Source of the DNA: JAEZAA01 sp964514485
GTDB taxonomy: Bacteria > Pseudomonadota > Gammaproteobacteria > Pseudomonadales > Oleiphilaceae
Assembly: GCA_964514485.1 (NCBI GenBank)
Contig: CAZEWG010000001.1
Span: forward strand, 62,001-126,000
Reading direction: 5' to 3'
DNA length: 64,000 nucleotides
The stretch's first letter is position 1; every line of letters begins with the position of its first letter. The translations under genes were made by a program, and so were the position numbers. The notes under the pieces were generated by a model. The model did no database searches, was not told the DNA's origin, and saw nothing but the letters and a program-made list of their open reading frames with translations. This document shows positions 52,793 through 62,271 of this stretch, piece after piece.

Positions 52793-53353
52793 ATGACAGT
52801 TCAGGACCCCATGAGCGCCGCAGACCCCAGTCTGCCGCCCGAAGAACAACGCCTGACCCGGCTGGAAAAGAATATTTCCCTGAATCGCACCCTGCTGGTT
52901 CTGGTCGCCGCTATCTTGACGATGGCCATCACGGTGGTCACGACCATCCTGATGTTTCATCGTCTCTACGAAAACCCGCTAACGGACTACGAACAGCAGC
53001 TGACGGAACTGACGCAGGAAGTCGCAACCCTTAAGCAGCAAAATCAGCTGTATCAGGAGCAATTGGAACAGATCGCCCAGGCCTTGCCCGCCTTGGAAAA
53101 ACGCCTGGACAACAGCAGCGCTGCGACCTTTCAGAAACTGTTGATTGAGCAGGAGGACAGCTACCAGCTCTTTCTCACCGCCCTTAAGGCCGGCATGCAC
53201 GACCTGTCCCATATGGTGCCGGGCTCCCGGACCTGGCTTGAGCATTACCACGAAAAGCTGGATGGGGCCCTTAAAAAGTCCGCGGATCGACGGAAGGAAC
53301 TACAGCGCCTGCAAACCGCCGAACCCGAGGTTTCAGAAGACACCTCTCAATAA
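52793..53353 (+). CDS. Hypothetical membrane-anchored coiled-coil protein
   Basis: 186 aa. A cytoplasmic N-tail, one membrane helix (about 33-56), then a predicted coiled coil (QLTELTQEVATLKQQNQLY) and a mixed helical end (LKAGMHDLSHMVPGSRTWL). I do not recognise a family. It is alone on its strand and convergent with the large lipoprotein gene. Confidence 0.6.
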   Translation: MTVQDPMSAADPSLPPEEQRLTRLEKNISLNRTLLVLVAAILTMAITVVTTILMFHRLYENPLTDYEQQLTELTQEVATLKQQNQLYQEQLEQIAQALPALEKRLDNSSAATFQKLLIEQEDSYQLFLTALKAGMHDLSHMVPGSRTWLEHYHEKLDGALKKSADRRKELQRLQTAEPEVSEDTSQ

Positions 53354-53369
53354 TGGGCTCAAAGTAAAA

Positions 53370-53388
53370 GCCCCCGACAAGCGGGGGC
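53370..53388 (-). terminator. Terminator of the large lipoprotein gene
   Basis: GCCCCCG (53370-53376), loop ACAAG, CGGGGGC (53382-53388); on the minus strand it is followed by TTTTACTTT. It lies 7 bp after the stop codon at 53396. Confidence 0.78.
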
Positions 53389-53395
53389 AAAGAGT

Positions 53396-55617
53396 TTAGC
53401 GCTTCAGTAACTCAGACAGGTGGGCATACTCATACTCCACCACCATAAAAATTAAATTACTGGAACAATTACGGCCATAAAGCTCATAGCGCAGGTGCAG
53501 CTCTTCATATTTGTATTGGATACAGTAGTCCTCAAACACCTTGTCACCATTGACCGGCGCAAAGGCAAACTCCACACTGCTGGTATTGCGGACCAGCACG
53601 CTGTACCCCACCCCCCCAACAGCCAGACTACCCGATTGATATTGATGCTCAATTTTTTGCCGATCAAACAGGATCCAACGGGCTTCCGAGGCTGAAGCAG
53701 TATTGAGATCAATGCGGAGATCCGTTGGGCTGGCTGCCGTATAGGTCAACGTCACGTCCGCATCCTGGCTGGTAGGCGCCAGCACGGTCGGCAAACTCAA
53801 GTCATCCAGCGCCGTGGCCATGGCTGGATAGCTTTCCCGAGTAATTTCTTCAAACCGCCCCAGATCCTGGCGGGCGGGGCTTTTTAACCAGGACAGGGAC
53901 AAGGGGGCATAGCGCAGGACACGCTCAACGGAGGCCGGAGAGTCAGGCAGTGCTTGCCGTACCTGGGTCCAAGCGGGCTCGGCGGGGGTTGCCTCCGGCT
54001 CACCATCCACAACCTTATGTACTTTGATGGTTGCCGTACGCTCTGTACCATTGAGCGTGCTGTCGATACCGATCTGCAGCGTGGGCACTCCCAACGCATT
54101 CAGTTTCAGCGAGCTGGCCTTCCAGTGTCCCCGCGGGAAGAGGGNNNNNNNNNNNNNNNNNNNNNNNNNNNNNNNNNNNNNNNNNNNNNNNNNNNNNNNN
54201 NNNNNNNNNNNNNNNNNNNNNNNNNNNNNNNNNNNNNNNNNNNNCCCAACGCATTCAGTTTCAGCGAGCTGGCCTTCCAGTGTCCCCGCGGGAAGAGGGC
54301 TTCCAGCTGTATCGGGTAAGACAACAGCAGGTCACGCCGCCACTCCAGCAAATCTCCATACACATTAATCTGGGCAAGCCCCCCATCCAGCCCATAAAGA
54401 TAGTCCTGCACCTGAGTTAAGCTCGCCCCGCGCAGATAGGGCTCAGTGTTGTCCCGCAGGGTCATCAAATCCGCCAGCGGTTGGCTGCTCAGGGTTTGTG
54501 AGTCCGGATGAACATAGAGCTTCTTACGAGCAAGTACCCGGGGGTCCCGCTCCAGTACGTAAATCGGCGGTACCACCTCCGCCATGGCAAGGCGATCATA
54601 GGCGGCGTCCGATGCATTGGCGCCTACTGCCGCGTCAATTGCCTGCACAACCCAACGTCCCTGGTGAACCAGGGCTCGGCCCATTCCATCCATTTTCGGC
54701 CGCATGGGCTGGACCCGCTCGATCAGTGCTGCAATTTTGGCTTCCTCATCCAGTTCATTGTCATTCAATACCTGGATTACTTCCTCCAACGGCAACCCAG
54801 TGATACTGGCCAGCCGAACCTGCCGAACCTGTACGTCCGGCGAGTAATGATAGGCAGCCTCAACAACCTGCTTGACGGTCTCGCTATTGGAAGCCGTCAA
54901 CGCCTCCAAGCCACCCTGGTCGGCAATATAATCCTGCATCGCCCACACCAACCCCCGGGCATAGGCATGCAAACGGGCATTGTTGCCGCTGACGTAGTCC
55001 AGCAGCAGATTCTGAGACACCCCCAGCTTATTGCGCACCACCTTATGGTACTCGTCGATTTCAGCACTCAGCTCGGCCTCGCTGGCCGGCGTATAGATCG
55101 GATACAACAATTGCTGGCCGGTATACTCTTTCAGATCCCGCTCAACCTTGAGCAGGGTAGTGAAAGGGGTCACCACCCGGCTGAAATGTCGAGGGATCGG
55201 CGGCGCCCAGAGGTAATAGGAGCGGTCCACCGTGGTGCGGGTAAACTCATCCACCGCTTTACCGGCTTCCACTTTAGCACCCAGGGGATAGGCTTTGGGA
55301 CGGTCCACACAGCTGTACGGCTTGCTTTCTTCCCCACAGCCCAGGTCTTCCCGGGTGAAGGTAAAGTGGCCACCCGTGCCTGTTTCAGTGAACGGCTCGT
55401 CGGGATCCTGAACCCGGTTATTGTTCAGGTCGATCCAGACGACAGCACCACGCAGATAACCATCCAGCACCTGACCGCTATAGGTACCGGCAGGCTCGGC
55501 ATCGTAATCCGGGGTAATGGGTTCACGCCCACTGTGTCCTTCGTTGTCGCTGCAGCCGGCGAGCCCGGCCAGCATCAAAGGTGTCAGCAACAACGCTTGA
55601 ATCTTGCTCAACCGCAT
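53396..55617 (-). CDS. Large predicted lipoprotein, interrupted by an assembly gap
   Basis: From ATG 55617 the product starts with a lipoprotein signal (MRLSKIQALLLTPLMLAGLAGC). An early calcium-loop-like segment WIDLNNNRVQDPDEPF suggests a surface/SD-repeat-like domain; the remainder is not recognised. The reading frame breaks at the N run 54145-54244, but the two flanks are the same 55 bases; merging them (removing 155 bp) leaves the frame intact and predicts 688 aa. AGGTG precedes the start. An upstream frame extension to 55713 puts the signal internally and is rejected. Confidence 0.7.
54090..54144. repeat. 55-bp assembly overlap, left copy
   Basis: Bases 54090-54144 are identical to 54245-54299. 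The two copies abut the two sides of the N run, so they are contig ends and not a biological repeat. A 55-base overlap equals a common assembler k-mer. Confidence 0.9.
54145..54244. other. Assembly gap (100 N)
   Basis: A run of exactly 100 N, a placeholder length. The true gap is probably negative, since the flanks overlap by 55 bp and joining them keeps the surrounding gene open. Confidence 0.97.
54245..54299. repeat. 55-bp assembly overlap, right copy
   Basis: Second copy of the contig-end overlap at 54090-54144. Confidence 0.9.
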
Positions 55618-55774
55618 ATCAGCACCTGCAAATCCCCAATGGCCGCCCTTGCGGCAGCTGCGATGATTATTCTTATTGGCAAGGCATGGCGTAAGAACTC
55701 GCCAGCCAGGCACACGGATTTACAAATTGTAACAGCACAGCCAGACACCGAGTGGTACCTGGCTCACAGTTGAC

Positions 55775-55806
55775 AAGACCAGCCCGCGGCTTAGCGAGCT
55801 GGTCTT
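55775..55806 (-). terminator. Hairpin after ppk
   Basis: AAGACCAGC (55775-55783) pairs with GCTGGTCTT (55798-55806), with an inner CGC/GCG. It lies 14 bp after the ppk stop (minus strand). There is no T-run, so Rho may assist. Confidence 0.55.
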
Positions 55807-55820
55807 CAAAAGGCCAAGAA

Positions 55821-57929
55821 TCAGGCCTGCAGTACGGCGAGAGTCTCCAGCAGGCACTTTTGGGCGCTCACCCGCTCTTCATCCTCACCCGGCACATTGC
55901 GCAGGTATTCGCCATCGGGCTGTAGCACCCAGCTTTGGCTGTTGTCTTTCAGGTAAAGATCCAGCTCTTCCTTGACCCGCTTGGCCAGCTTGCGATTTTC
56001 GATGGGAAAGCAGGTTTCCACCCGGTTCTGGAGGTTGCGCACCATCCAGTCGGCACTGGCGCAATAAATCTCGGGTGAATCACCATTTTGAAAATAATAC
56101 ACCCGGGAATGCTCAAGAAAGCGGCCAACAATGGAGCGCACATGGATATTGTCCGAGACTCCCGGCACCCCCGGTCGCAAGGAGCAGATGCCCCGCACAA
56201 TCAGGTCAATACGCACGCCTTCCTGGGATGCCCGGTATAGCGCCTGGATCACTTTCGGATCAGTCAGGGCATTCATCTTCGCCAGAATATAGCCCTGCCC
56301 TCCGGCGCGAACCTGGTCTATCTCCCGCTCAATCAGTTCCAACAGTCGCTTTTGCAAGGTAAAAGGCGCATGAAACAGCTTGTCGAGCTTGAGGGTTTTA
56401 CCCATTCCCGTCAGTTGCTGGAAGATGCGATGAACATCCCCGCCGAGCTGCTCGTCACAGCTCATAAAGCTGTAGTCGGTATAGATTTTGGCGTTGCCCG
56501 CATGGTAGTTCCCGGTGCCCAGATGAACATAGCGCTTCAACTGGTTGCCTTCGCGACGCACGATCAGGATCATTTTGGCGTGGGTCTTATAGCCCACCAC
56601 CCCATACACCACCACCGCCCCCGCTTCCTGCAGACGGCTGGCGAGCTCCAGGTTTTCCGCCTCGTCAAACCGCGCCCGCAACTCGATCACCACGGTGACC
56701 TCCTTGCCACGGCGCGCCGCATCCACCAAGGCTGCTACGATTTCTGACTGGCTGCCGCTGCGATACAGGGTTTGCTTAATAGCCAGTACGTTGGGGTCCT
56801 TGGCGGCTTGGCGCAGCAGGTCAATGACCGGCGTAAAACTTTCGAACGGGTGCAGCAGCAGGATATCCCGCTGGGCAATGGCTTCGAAGACTTTTTCCGC
56901 TTTTTTGATCCGGTTCGGGATATTGGGCGTAAAGCCGGGATAATGGAGATCCGGTCGCTTGATCAGCTGCCCCAAGGCCATCAATCGGGTCAGGTTAACC
57001 GGGCCGTTGACCCGATAGCATTCCGCCTCGGTGAGTCCGTATTCTTCCAACAGATACTGCACCAGGGGTTCGGGACAGTTATCGGCCACTTCCAGTCGGA
57101 CCGCCTCGCCGAACCGGCGGCTCAGCAACTCGCCCCGCAACGCGGAGGCCAGGTCTTCCATTTCCTCGTGCTCCAGCATCAGGTCAGCGTTACGGGTGAT
57201 CCGGAACTGGTAGAGTCCCTTCACGGTCATGCCCGGAAACAGTTCCTCTGCATGGGCATGAATCATCGAGGACAGGAAGACAAACTGATCGCCACCCGTC
57301 GATACCTCGTCCGGCAACTTCACCAGACGGGGGAGCGAGCGTGGAGCGGGCACAATCGCCAGGCCGGTTTCCCGCCCAAAAGCATCTTTGCCTTCCAGCT
57401 CCACGATGAAGTTGAGACTTTTGTTGACCAGGCGCGGAAACGGATGGGAAGGGTCCAGCCCGATGGGATTCACCACCGGCAGAATTTCCCGCTCGAAATA
57501 CTCGCTGACCCACTGCACCTGCTCCGGGGTCCAGTCCCGCCGGCGCAGAAAGTGAATATCTTCCTGGGCCAGGGCCGGAATCAGCTGCTCGTTGAGGATT
57601 TCGTACTGCATCTGGACGTACTGGTGGGCCACCGTATCCACCTGGGCCAGGATCTGCTCCGGCGTCATGCCGTCAGGGCCGATCATCTCACGACCATATT
57701 TGATCTGATGCTTGAGTCCGGCCACCCGGATTTCAAAAAACTCGTCCAGGTTACTGCTGAAGATGCACAGGAACATTAGCCGTTCCAGCAGCGGATGCGT
57801 CTCGTCCAGGGCCTGATGCAGTACACGGATATTGAACTGCAAATGACTCAATTCCCGGTTGAAATAGAGATCCGGGCTGCTGAGATCAACCACAGGCACT
57901 AGAGGCTGGAAATTCGCATCCGCATTCAT
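55821..57929 (-). CDS. ppk1: Polyphosphate kinase 1
   Basis: Makes inorganic polyphosphate from ATP. 702 aa with the usual four parts: N domain starting PDLYFNRELSHLQFN, head domain, then two catalytic PLD-like domains. The autophosphorylated His is in YKTHAKMILI, followed by YVHLGTGNYHAGNAKIYTD. It lies 75 bp downstream of hemB on the same strand, with a GAGCCCC/GGGGCTC hairpin between them. Pseudomonas has ppk and hemB adjacent too. Confidence 0.96.
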   Translation of the reverse strand: MNADANFQPLVPVVDLSSPDLYFNRELSHLQFNIRVLHQALDETHPLLERLMFLCIFSSNLDEFFEIRVAGLKHQIKYGREMIGPDGMTPEQILAQVDTVAHQYVQMQYEILNEQLIPALAQEDIHFLRRRDWTPEQVQWVSEYFEREILPVVNPIGLDPSHPFPRLVNKSLNFIVELEGKDAFGRETGLAIVPAPRSLPRLVKLPDEVSTGGDQFVFLSSMIHAHAEELFPGMTVKGLYQFRITRNADLMLEHEEMEDLASALRGELLSRRFGEAVRLEVADNCPEPLVQYLLEEYGLTEAECYRVNGPVNLTRLMALGQLIKRPDLHYPGFTPNIPNRIKKAEKVFEAIAQRDILLLHPFESFTPVIDLLRQAAKDPNVLAIKQTLYRSGSQSEIVAALVDAARRGKEVTVVIELRARFDEAENLELASRLQEAGAVVVYGVVGYKTHAKMILIVRREGNQLKRYVHLGTGNYHAGNAKIYTDYSFMSCDEQLGGDVHRIFQQLTGMGKTLKLDKLFHAPFTLQKRLLELIEREIDQVRAGGQGYILAKMNALTDPKVIQALYRASQEGVRIDLIVRGICSLRPGVPGVSDNIHVRSIVGRFLEHSRVYYFQNGDSPEIYCASADWMVRNLQNRVETCFPIENRKLAKRVKEELDLYLKDNSQSWVLQPDGEYLRNVPGEDEERVSAQKCLLETLAVLQA

Positions 57930-57967
57930 GGCACAGTCCTACTGCAAACATCTTAATGATCATCATC

Positions 57968-57990
57968 GAGCCCCTTCCTAGCTGGGGCTC
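57968..57990 (-). terminator. Hairpin between hemB and ppk
   Basis: GAGCCCC (57968-57974) and GGGGCTC (57984-57990) form a 7-bp stem 15 bp after the hemB stop. No T-run is visible; it may attenuate read-through into ppk. Confidence 0.45.
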
Positions 57991-58004
57991 GGGCCTTACC
58001 GGTG

Positions 58005-59015
58005 TCAGGCGCCTTTCAACAGCTGCGCGGCACGTTTTGCGTAGTACGTCAGGATGCCGTCCGCACCAGCTCGACGAATGCAGAGCAGGGCCTCCATCAT
58101 GACGGCCTCTTCATCAAGCCAGCCATTTTGTGCCGCCGCCATGTGCATCGCATACTCACCGCTGACCTGATAGACGTAGGTGGGTACACCCAGCTCCTGC
58201 TTCACACGGCGCACGATATCCAGATAAGGCATGCCGGGCTTCACCATGACCATGTCAGCGCCTTCTTCCAGATCGAGCAGCACTTCGTGGATGGCTTCGT
58301 CGCTGTTGGCCGGATCCATCTGATAGCTGTACTTGTTGCCCTTGCCCAGGTTCCCGGCAGAGCCCACCGCATCCCGGAACGGCCCGTAATAGGCAGAGGC
58401 ATATTTGGCAGAATAGGCCATGATCCGGGTATTCACATGCTTATGCTTCTCTAGAGCTGCACGAATCTCACCGATCCGGCCATCCATCATATCCGACGGT
58501 GCCACCACATCCGCTCCGGCCTCGGCATGGGACAGCGCCTGCTTGATCAGCACCTCCACGGTCCGATCATTCAGGACATAGCCGTCATCGTCCAAGATGC
58601 CGTCCTGACCGTGCACGGTGAACGGGTCCAGCGCCACATCGGTAATCACCCCAAGCTCGGGAAACCGCTTCTTGAGCTCACGGACCGCGGTCTGGGCCAA
58701 ACCATCCGGATTGAAGGCTTCCTCAGCGCCTAAAGACTTCTGTTCCAGCGGGGTCACCGGGAACAGGGCAATGGCGGGAATCCCCAGCTCCACCAGCTCC
58801 TCCGCCTCCCGCAGCAGAAGGTCCACACTCAGGCGGTCCACACCGGGCATGGATGCGACCGGCTCCCGCTGGTTTTGCCCGGGCAGGACAAAAAGTGGAT
58901 AAATCAGGTTGTCGACCGACAGCCGGGACTCGCGCATCAAGCGCCGGGAAAACTCACTGGCTCGCATCCGCCGCATACGGGTGCCCGGAAAACTCCGCTG
59001 AACACTGTAAGACAC
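58005..59015 (-). CDS. hemB: Porphobilinogen synthase HemB
   Basis: Condenses two 5-aminolevulinates in haem synthesis. 336 aa. Substrate lysines are in YSAKYASAYYGPFRDA and MVKPGMPYLD. The metal segment reads DVALDPFTVHGQDG, with aspartates instead of the cysteines of zinc-dependent enzymes, as in the magnesium-type Pseudomonas enzyme. The start is GTG 59015 with GAGGAG eight bases upstream. Confidence 0.96.
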   Translation of the reverse strand: MSYSVQRSFPGTRMRRMRASEFSRRLMRESRLSVDNLIYPLFVLPGQNQREPVASMPGVDRLSVDLLLREAEELVELGIPAIALFPVTPLEQKSLGAEEAFNPDGLAQTAVRELKKRFPELGVITDVALDPFTVHGQDGILDDDGYVLNDRTVEVLIKQALSHAEAGADVVAPSDMMDGRIGEIRAALEKHKHVNTRIMAYSAKYASAYYGPFRDAVGSAGNLGKGNKYSYQMDPANSDEAIHEVLLDLEEGADMVMVKPGMPYLDIVRRVKQELGVPTYVYQVSGEYAMHMAAAQNGWLDEEAVMMEALLCIRRAGADGILTYYAKRAAQLLKGA

Positions 59016-59183
59016 TTTTCAAGCTCCTCGACATTCATCAGTGATGACTAATCACCACAGTATAAGCGTTCCATGTTACACCAGTCCGCCGGACAGTGTG
59101 ATAATGGAATCCCGATAAGCCCTTGGTGACAGGATGATTATGGAGCCCATGCAGAGACTCCGGGAGCCGTTGGGGAGCGTCTG

Positions 59184-59957
59184 CTAGTTTTGTTCGGGAG
59201 CGGCCGTCACACGCTGCACGGGCACCTCACTGGCCCGCGCCTGCTGGAACACCGACTTCCCCCACTCCAAGTGGGGCAACTCCAGCGAGGACAACACAAA
59301 CAGGATGCCGGCCGCCACACAGCCACTCCCAAACAGGCGCGAAGAGATAATCCGGGTGCGCTGGTGGCGACTGACCCTGAACTTTCGCCAGTGGCGGGGA
59401 GCCGTGGGTTCCTGCAGCCGTAAGCTCATGGCGCCTGAGCCGGGCAACGGCACTGAGAAGATGGACTCATCCTGCTGCCGAAGATAGAGCACCAGAATGA
59501 AGAAGCAGACCGCCAGCACCAGCGACACCAACACCACTTGGGACCGGTCGAACTTTCCAGCCACCCCCGCCAGAGTCAGGAGCAGCAGCGAGCTGCAGAG
59601 CAACGCCACCAGCACCAACATGCCATGCCCCACGCGGTTGTGACGACGGCGCGAACGGGATACCTGAACATCGACCAGCTCACCCACCTGCAGGCTGGCC
59701 GCGGCTTCAGGGATCAAGGCGGTAAAACGGGAGCTTTCCCCATTCCAGTAATACTCGATCACCGGGAAATAGGCGGGCAGGCGTTGGTCGTGGGGGTGCC
59801 CCTGGGGCAGCAAGGCTTTGGGCCAATAGCCATGTTCGACATTGACCACGCGTCCGCGGGCCGTATAAGAGCTGTAGAGGGTGCGACTGTAGTCACGCAC
59901 CAATAAGACACCGGCAGCTGCGAGTGTCAGTCCTACAAAAAGCAGCAAGACATCCAT
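59184..59957 (-). CDS. DUF3592-like membrane protein
   Basis: 257 aa with a first helix at 3-20, a soluble beta-rich part (YTARGRVVNVEHG ... PVIEYYWNGESSRF ... LQVGELVDVQVSRS) resembling DUF3592, then two helices (about 110-155) and one near 215-232. The function is unknown. It stands alone between hemB and a 443-bp region without genes. Confidence 0.5.
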   Translation of the reverse strand: MDVLLLFVGLTLAAAGVLLVRDYSRTLYSSYTARGRVVNVEHGYWPKALLPQGHPHDQRLPAYFPVIEYYWNGESSRFTALIPEAAASLQVGELVDVQVSRSRRRHNRVGHGMLVLVALLCSSLLLLTLAGVAGKFDRSQVVLVSLVLAVCFFILVLYLRQQDESIFSVPLPGSGAMSLRLQEPTAPRHWRKFRVSRHQRTRIISSRLFGSGCVAAGILFVLSSLELPHLEWGKSVFQQARASEVPVQRVTAAPEQN

Positions 59958-60319
59958 TTCCTCTGATCCTTGTTATTATTGTGACAACCGATCATTCCAC
60001 GTCTGCCCCAGCGACCATGATCATCACCCTTCCCCGGCGATGTTCGGCTTTCCAGCACCGGATCATGTTCTTCCTGTGACAGCACTCACAGTCTGCCACA
60101 TTCTTTCACCTTTGCCTATGCGCCTCCAATTGGCGACATCCCTGTCAGTTTTTGTCCCGTAAACCACCATGGACTTCGCAGCTTTTCCGCCATGATCAGG
60201 CGCAAGCCCGCCCTACTCGTCCGATGAAACGGCGCAAAAGGATTTTGTCGGTATTGATGCTGCTACCTGAAGGCTTAAAGCAATAGCCCGGGCAGCGGGT
60301 AGGGTGATCGAGAAAAGTT
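59958..60319. other. Intergenic region without recognised gene
   Basis: About 360 bp. No reading frame with a ribosome site and no clear promoter pair is seen. It probably holds the promoter of the DUF3592-like gene at its left end. Confidence 0.5.
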
Positions 60320-60366
60320 ATCAGGACCCACCCGTCAAGACATTGGAGACGAGGCAGGGTCCTGAT
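60320..60366 (-). terminator. Long structured stem-loop after the SutA-like gene
   Basis: ATCAGGACCC (60320-60329) pairs perfectly with GGGTCCTGAT (60357-60366); inside, CGTC (60333-60336) pairs with GACG (60348-60351). It lies 34 bp after the minus-strand stop at 60401, and AACTTTTC follows on that strand. It is read as the terminator of the SutA-like gene but is unusually long. Confidence 0.5.
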
Positions 60367-60400
60367 TTACGCGGGACAGGGCAACCCGAGGGGCGGGCGA

Positions 60401-60628
60401 TCAGATCGGTGAACTGCCGTAGTCGGCAGCGGGCTTGCGCGGTGGGTCGGCACGTACATTATCTTCGATTTGCTGCACTTGGCCACCGCGCTTCATAAAC
60501 TCCTCAATATCCCGCTGCAACTGATCACGCATTTGCTTACGCGCGGTCATGCTCATGGCCTCGGCCACCTGGGACGGCCGCTCATCATTTGGAACGCTCT
60601 CTAATTCAATCTCATCGAAATCGCTCAT
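60401..60628 (-). CDS. SutA-like RNA-polymerase-binding regulator (short form)
   Basis: 75 aa. The C-terminal half, IEEFMKRGGQVQQIEDNV and ADPPRKPAADYGSSPI, matches P. aeruginosa SutA (EEFLARGGKVQEIEPNV ... ADPPKKP ... YGSRPI). SutA binds RNA polymerase and alters transcription in slow growth. P. aeruginosa SutA (about 105 aa) has a long acidic N-tail; here it is reduced to FDEIELESVPNDE. GAGGT lies six bases before the ATG. Confidence 0.78.
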   Translation of the reverse strand: MSDFDEIELESVPNDERPSQVAEAMSMTARKQMRDQLQRDIEEFMKRGGQVQQIEDNVRADPPRKPAADYGSSPI

Positions 60629-60968
60629 TGCTGTACCTCAGCCCTTGAGAAAACGTTTCACTTACCCTGAATCCCCCGCCAAAGCGCAGCAGTGGGGGAA
60701 AATTACAAAATTTATAGATCAGACGGAAAGATCTTCCAGTAGGGATCAAAAATATTTTTGTATCTGAATGTAAACAGGGTTTTAGCGTCGATCAAGACAG
60801 GATTTTGTCCCAGCGAGAAATATTTTTTGCAGTGGATTTGAAGGGCACGACAAGGCGTCGTTAAGCGCGCCGGTGCTTGTAAAAAATGCAGTCGATTCTG
60901 TAAGAGCTGCAGCCGCACCTCTACAGACCCGGCCGCCTGCCGGCCCAGCAGCCCAACGAGGGAGGCCA
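60629..60968. other. AT-rich intergenic region
   Basis: 340 bp without a supported gene. It contains AAAAATATTTTT (around 60749-60760) and a second AT tract (around 60821), unusual for this GC-rich window; it could be an upstream promoter element for the SutA-like gene. A small GACA/TGTC inverted repeat lies near 60797. Confidence 0.45.
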
Positions 60969-60993
60969 CACATGCCGACCTTGCCGGCATGTG
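60969..60993 (-). terminator. Hairpin after the CBS gene
   Basis: CACATGCCG (60969-60977) pairs with CGGCATGTG (60985-60993), loop ACCTTGC, 25 bp past the CBS stop. No T-run on the minus strand. Confidence 0.5.
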
Positions 60994-61017
60994 CTTTAGA
61001 GGCCGTCATTAAGCCGC

Positions 61018-61434
61018 TTACTGGGACACTCCTTCCACCAGACGTTCTGTTTCATGATCCAGGCTTTCGTCCCGGGCCACATCTGCCTGGGCCACCACGC
61101 CAACCAGTTGCCGGTTCTGGTCGACAATCATCAGCCGGCGGATCTGCTTACGGGTCATCATCTCGATCGCTTGGCGGATCTCCGTGTCCGGTGGGCAAGT
61201 GACGATATCCTTGGTCATCACCTGCTGGACGTAGGTAACCGCCGGCTCCCGTCCTTCCGCCACCACCCGCATGCAAATGTCCCGATCCGTGATCACCCCC
61301 AGCAACTGATTGCCATCGGTTACCGGCAGAATGCCGACGTCAGCATCCCGCATCATCTGCGCCGCTTGCTGCACATTTTCATTCTGAGAAATCGACTCCA
61401 CCTGGCGGGTCATGATGTCTGCAATGGTTTTCAT
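61018..61434 (-). CDS. Twin-CBS-domain protein
   Basis: 138 aa, nothing but a CBS pair: first repeat IMTRQVESISQNENVQQAA ... GVITDRDI, second VMTKDIVTCPPDTEIRQAIE ... GVVAQADVA. Such proteins sense adenine nucleotides. The ATG at 61434 has AGGAGG upstream; ATG 61455 lies before that site. The partner is unknown. Confidence 0.87.
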   Translation of the reverse strand: MKTIADIMTRQVESISQNENVQQAAQMMRDADVGILPVTDGNQLLGVITDRDICMRVVAEGREPAVTYVQQVMTKDIVTCPPDTEIRQAIEMMTRKQIRRLMIVDQNRQLVGVVAQADVARDESLDHETERLVEGVSQ

Positions 61435-61693
61435 CTCACTTTCCTCCTTCAACATCCATGGTCAATCGGTAGCGAGTGGATGCAAGGAATGTGCACACCT
61501 TGAAACCGTTACAGACCGGGCCTGGATCCCCGCCAATCAGCCAGTAGTGAGTTGGAAACTCACAGACACTACTTTACAACACCTCCAAGCGACCATCGCA
61601 AGCAGAAGCAGCCATAGCTGAAGAAGAATCAGGCCCAAGCTCCTGAAATTAAAGGCTTAGACAACCATTCAGACCTAGTCCGGAGGTAACGTC

Positions 61694-62152
61694 ATGGTTG
61701 ACACCACCAGTGCCGTCGATCGAGACACCCTGATTGATCAGCTCAATCAACTCATCCATCTGGATTTCGACGCTATCGCCGCCTACGAGGCCGCTATCGA
61801 GCGCCTGAACAGCCCCCACTACCAGCAATCCCTGCGCGGCTTCCAGGATGATCACCAGCGCCACACCCAGAACCTGGCCGATTGTGTCCGCCGGCTCGGT
61901 GGTACGCCGGCCACCTCAGGTGATTACAAGAAGATCCTGACCAAAGGGCTGGTGGTTATTGCCAGTCTTGGTAACGACCACAGCATTCTGGAGGCCATGC
62001 ACACCAACGAAAACCAGACCAATGCCCTGTATGAGAAGGCGCTCCAGAAGCTCGCCGGCGACCCTGAGGTGGCAGACCTGTTACGTCGCAACCTGGAAGA
62101 CGAACGTCGCCACCGGGACTGGATCGTCGCCACCCTCGATAGCATGCGCTGA
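61694..62152 (+). CDS. PA2169/DUF2383 family ferritin-like protein
   Basis: 152 aa, all helical. LNQLIHLDFDAIAAYEAAIERL, FQDDHQRHTQNL and NLEDERRHRDWI carry the Glu/His pattern of the ferritin-like DUF2383 domain. Metal binding is likely; the role is unknown, with homologues often stress-induced. CGGAGG precedes the ATG. Confidence 0.8.
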   Translation: MVDTTSAVDRDTLIDQLNQLIHLDFDAIAAYEAAIERLNSPHYQQSLRGFQDDHQRHTQNLADCVRRLGGTPATSGDYKKILTKGLVVIASLGNDHSILEAMHTNENQTNALYEKALQKLAGDPEVADLLRRNLEDERRHRDWIVATLDSMR

Positions 62153-62271
62153 GCAGAAACGCGTCGTACCGGGCACAGCGTCGCCCAACGAGATCTGGGC
62201 CGGTTCGTGCCCCGTAACCTAGCTACTTCGAAACCTTAATGGTCGGCAAGTCATCATCAGGAGTCGTGAGC

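Noticed and set aside
54090..54299. A biological tandem repeat flanking 100 unknown bases
   Set aside because: The copies touch the N run exactly on both sides, are 55 bp and identical, and removal restores the reading frame; this is an assembly overlap.
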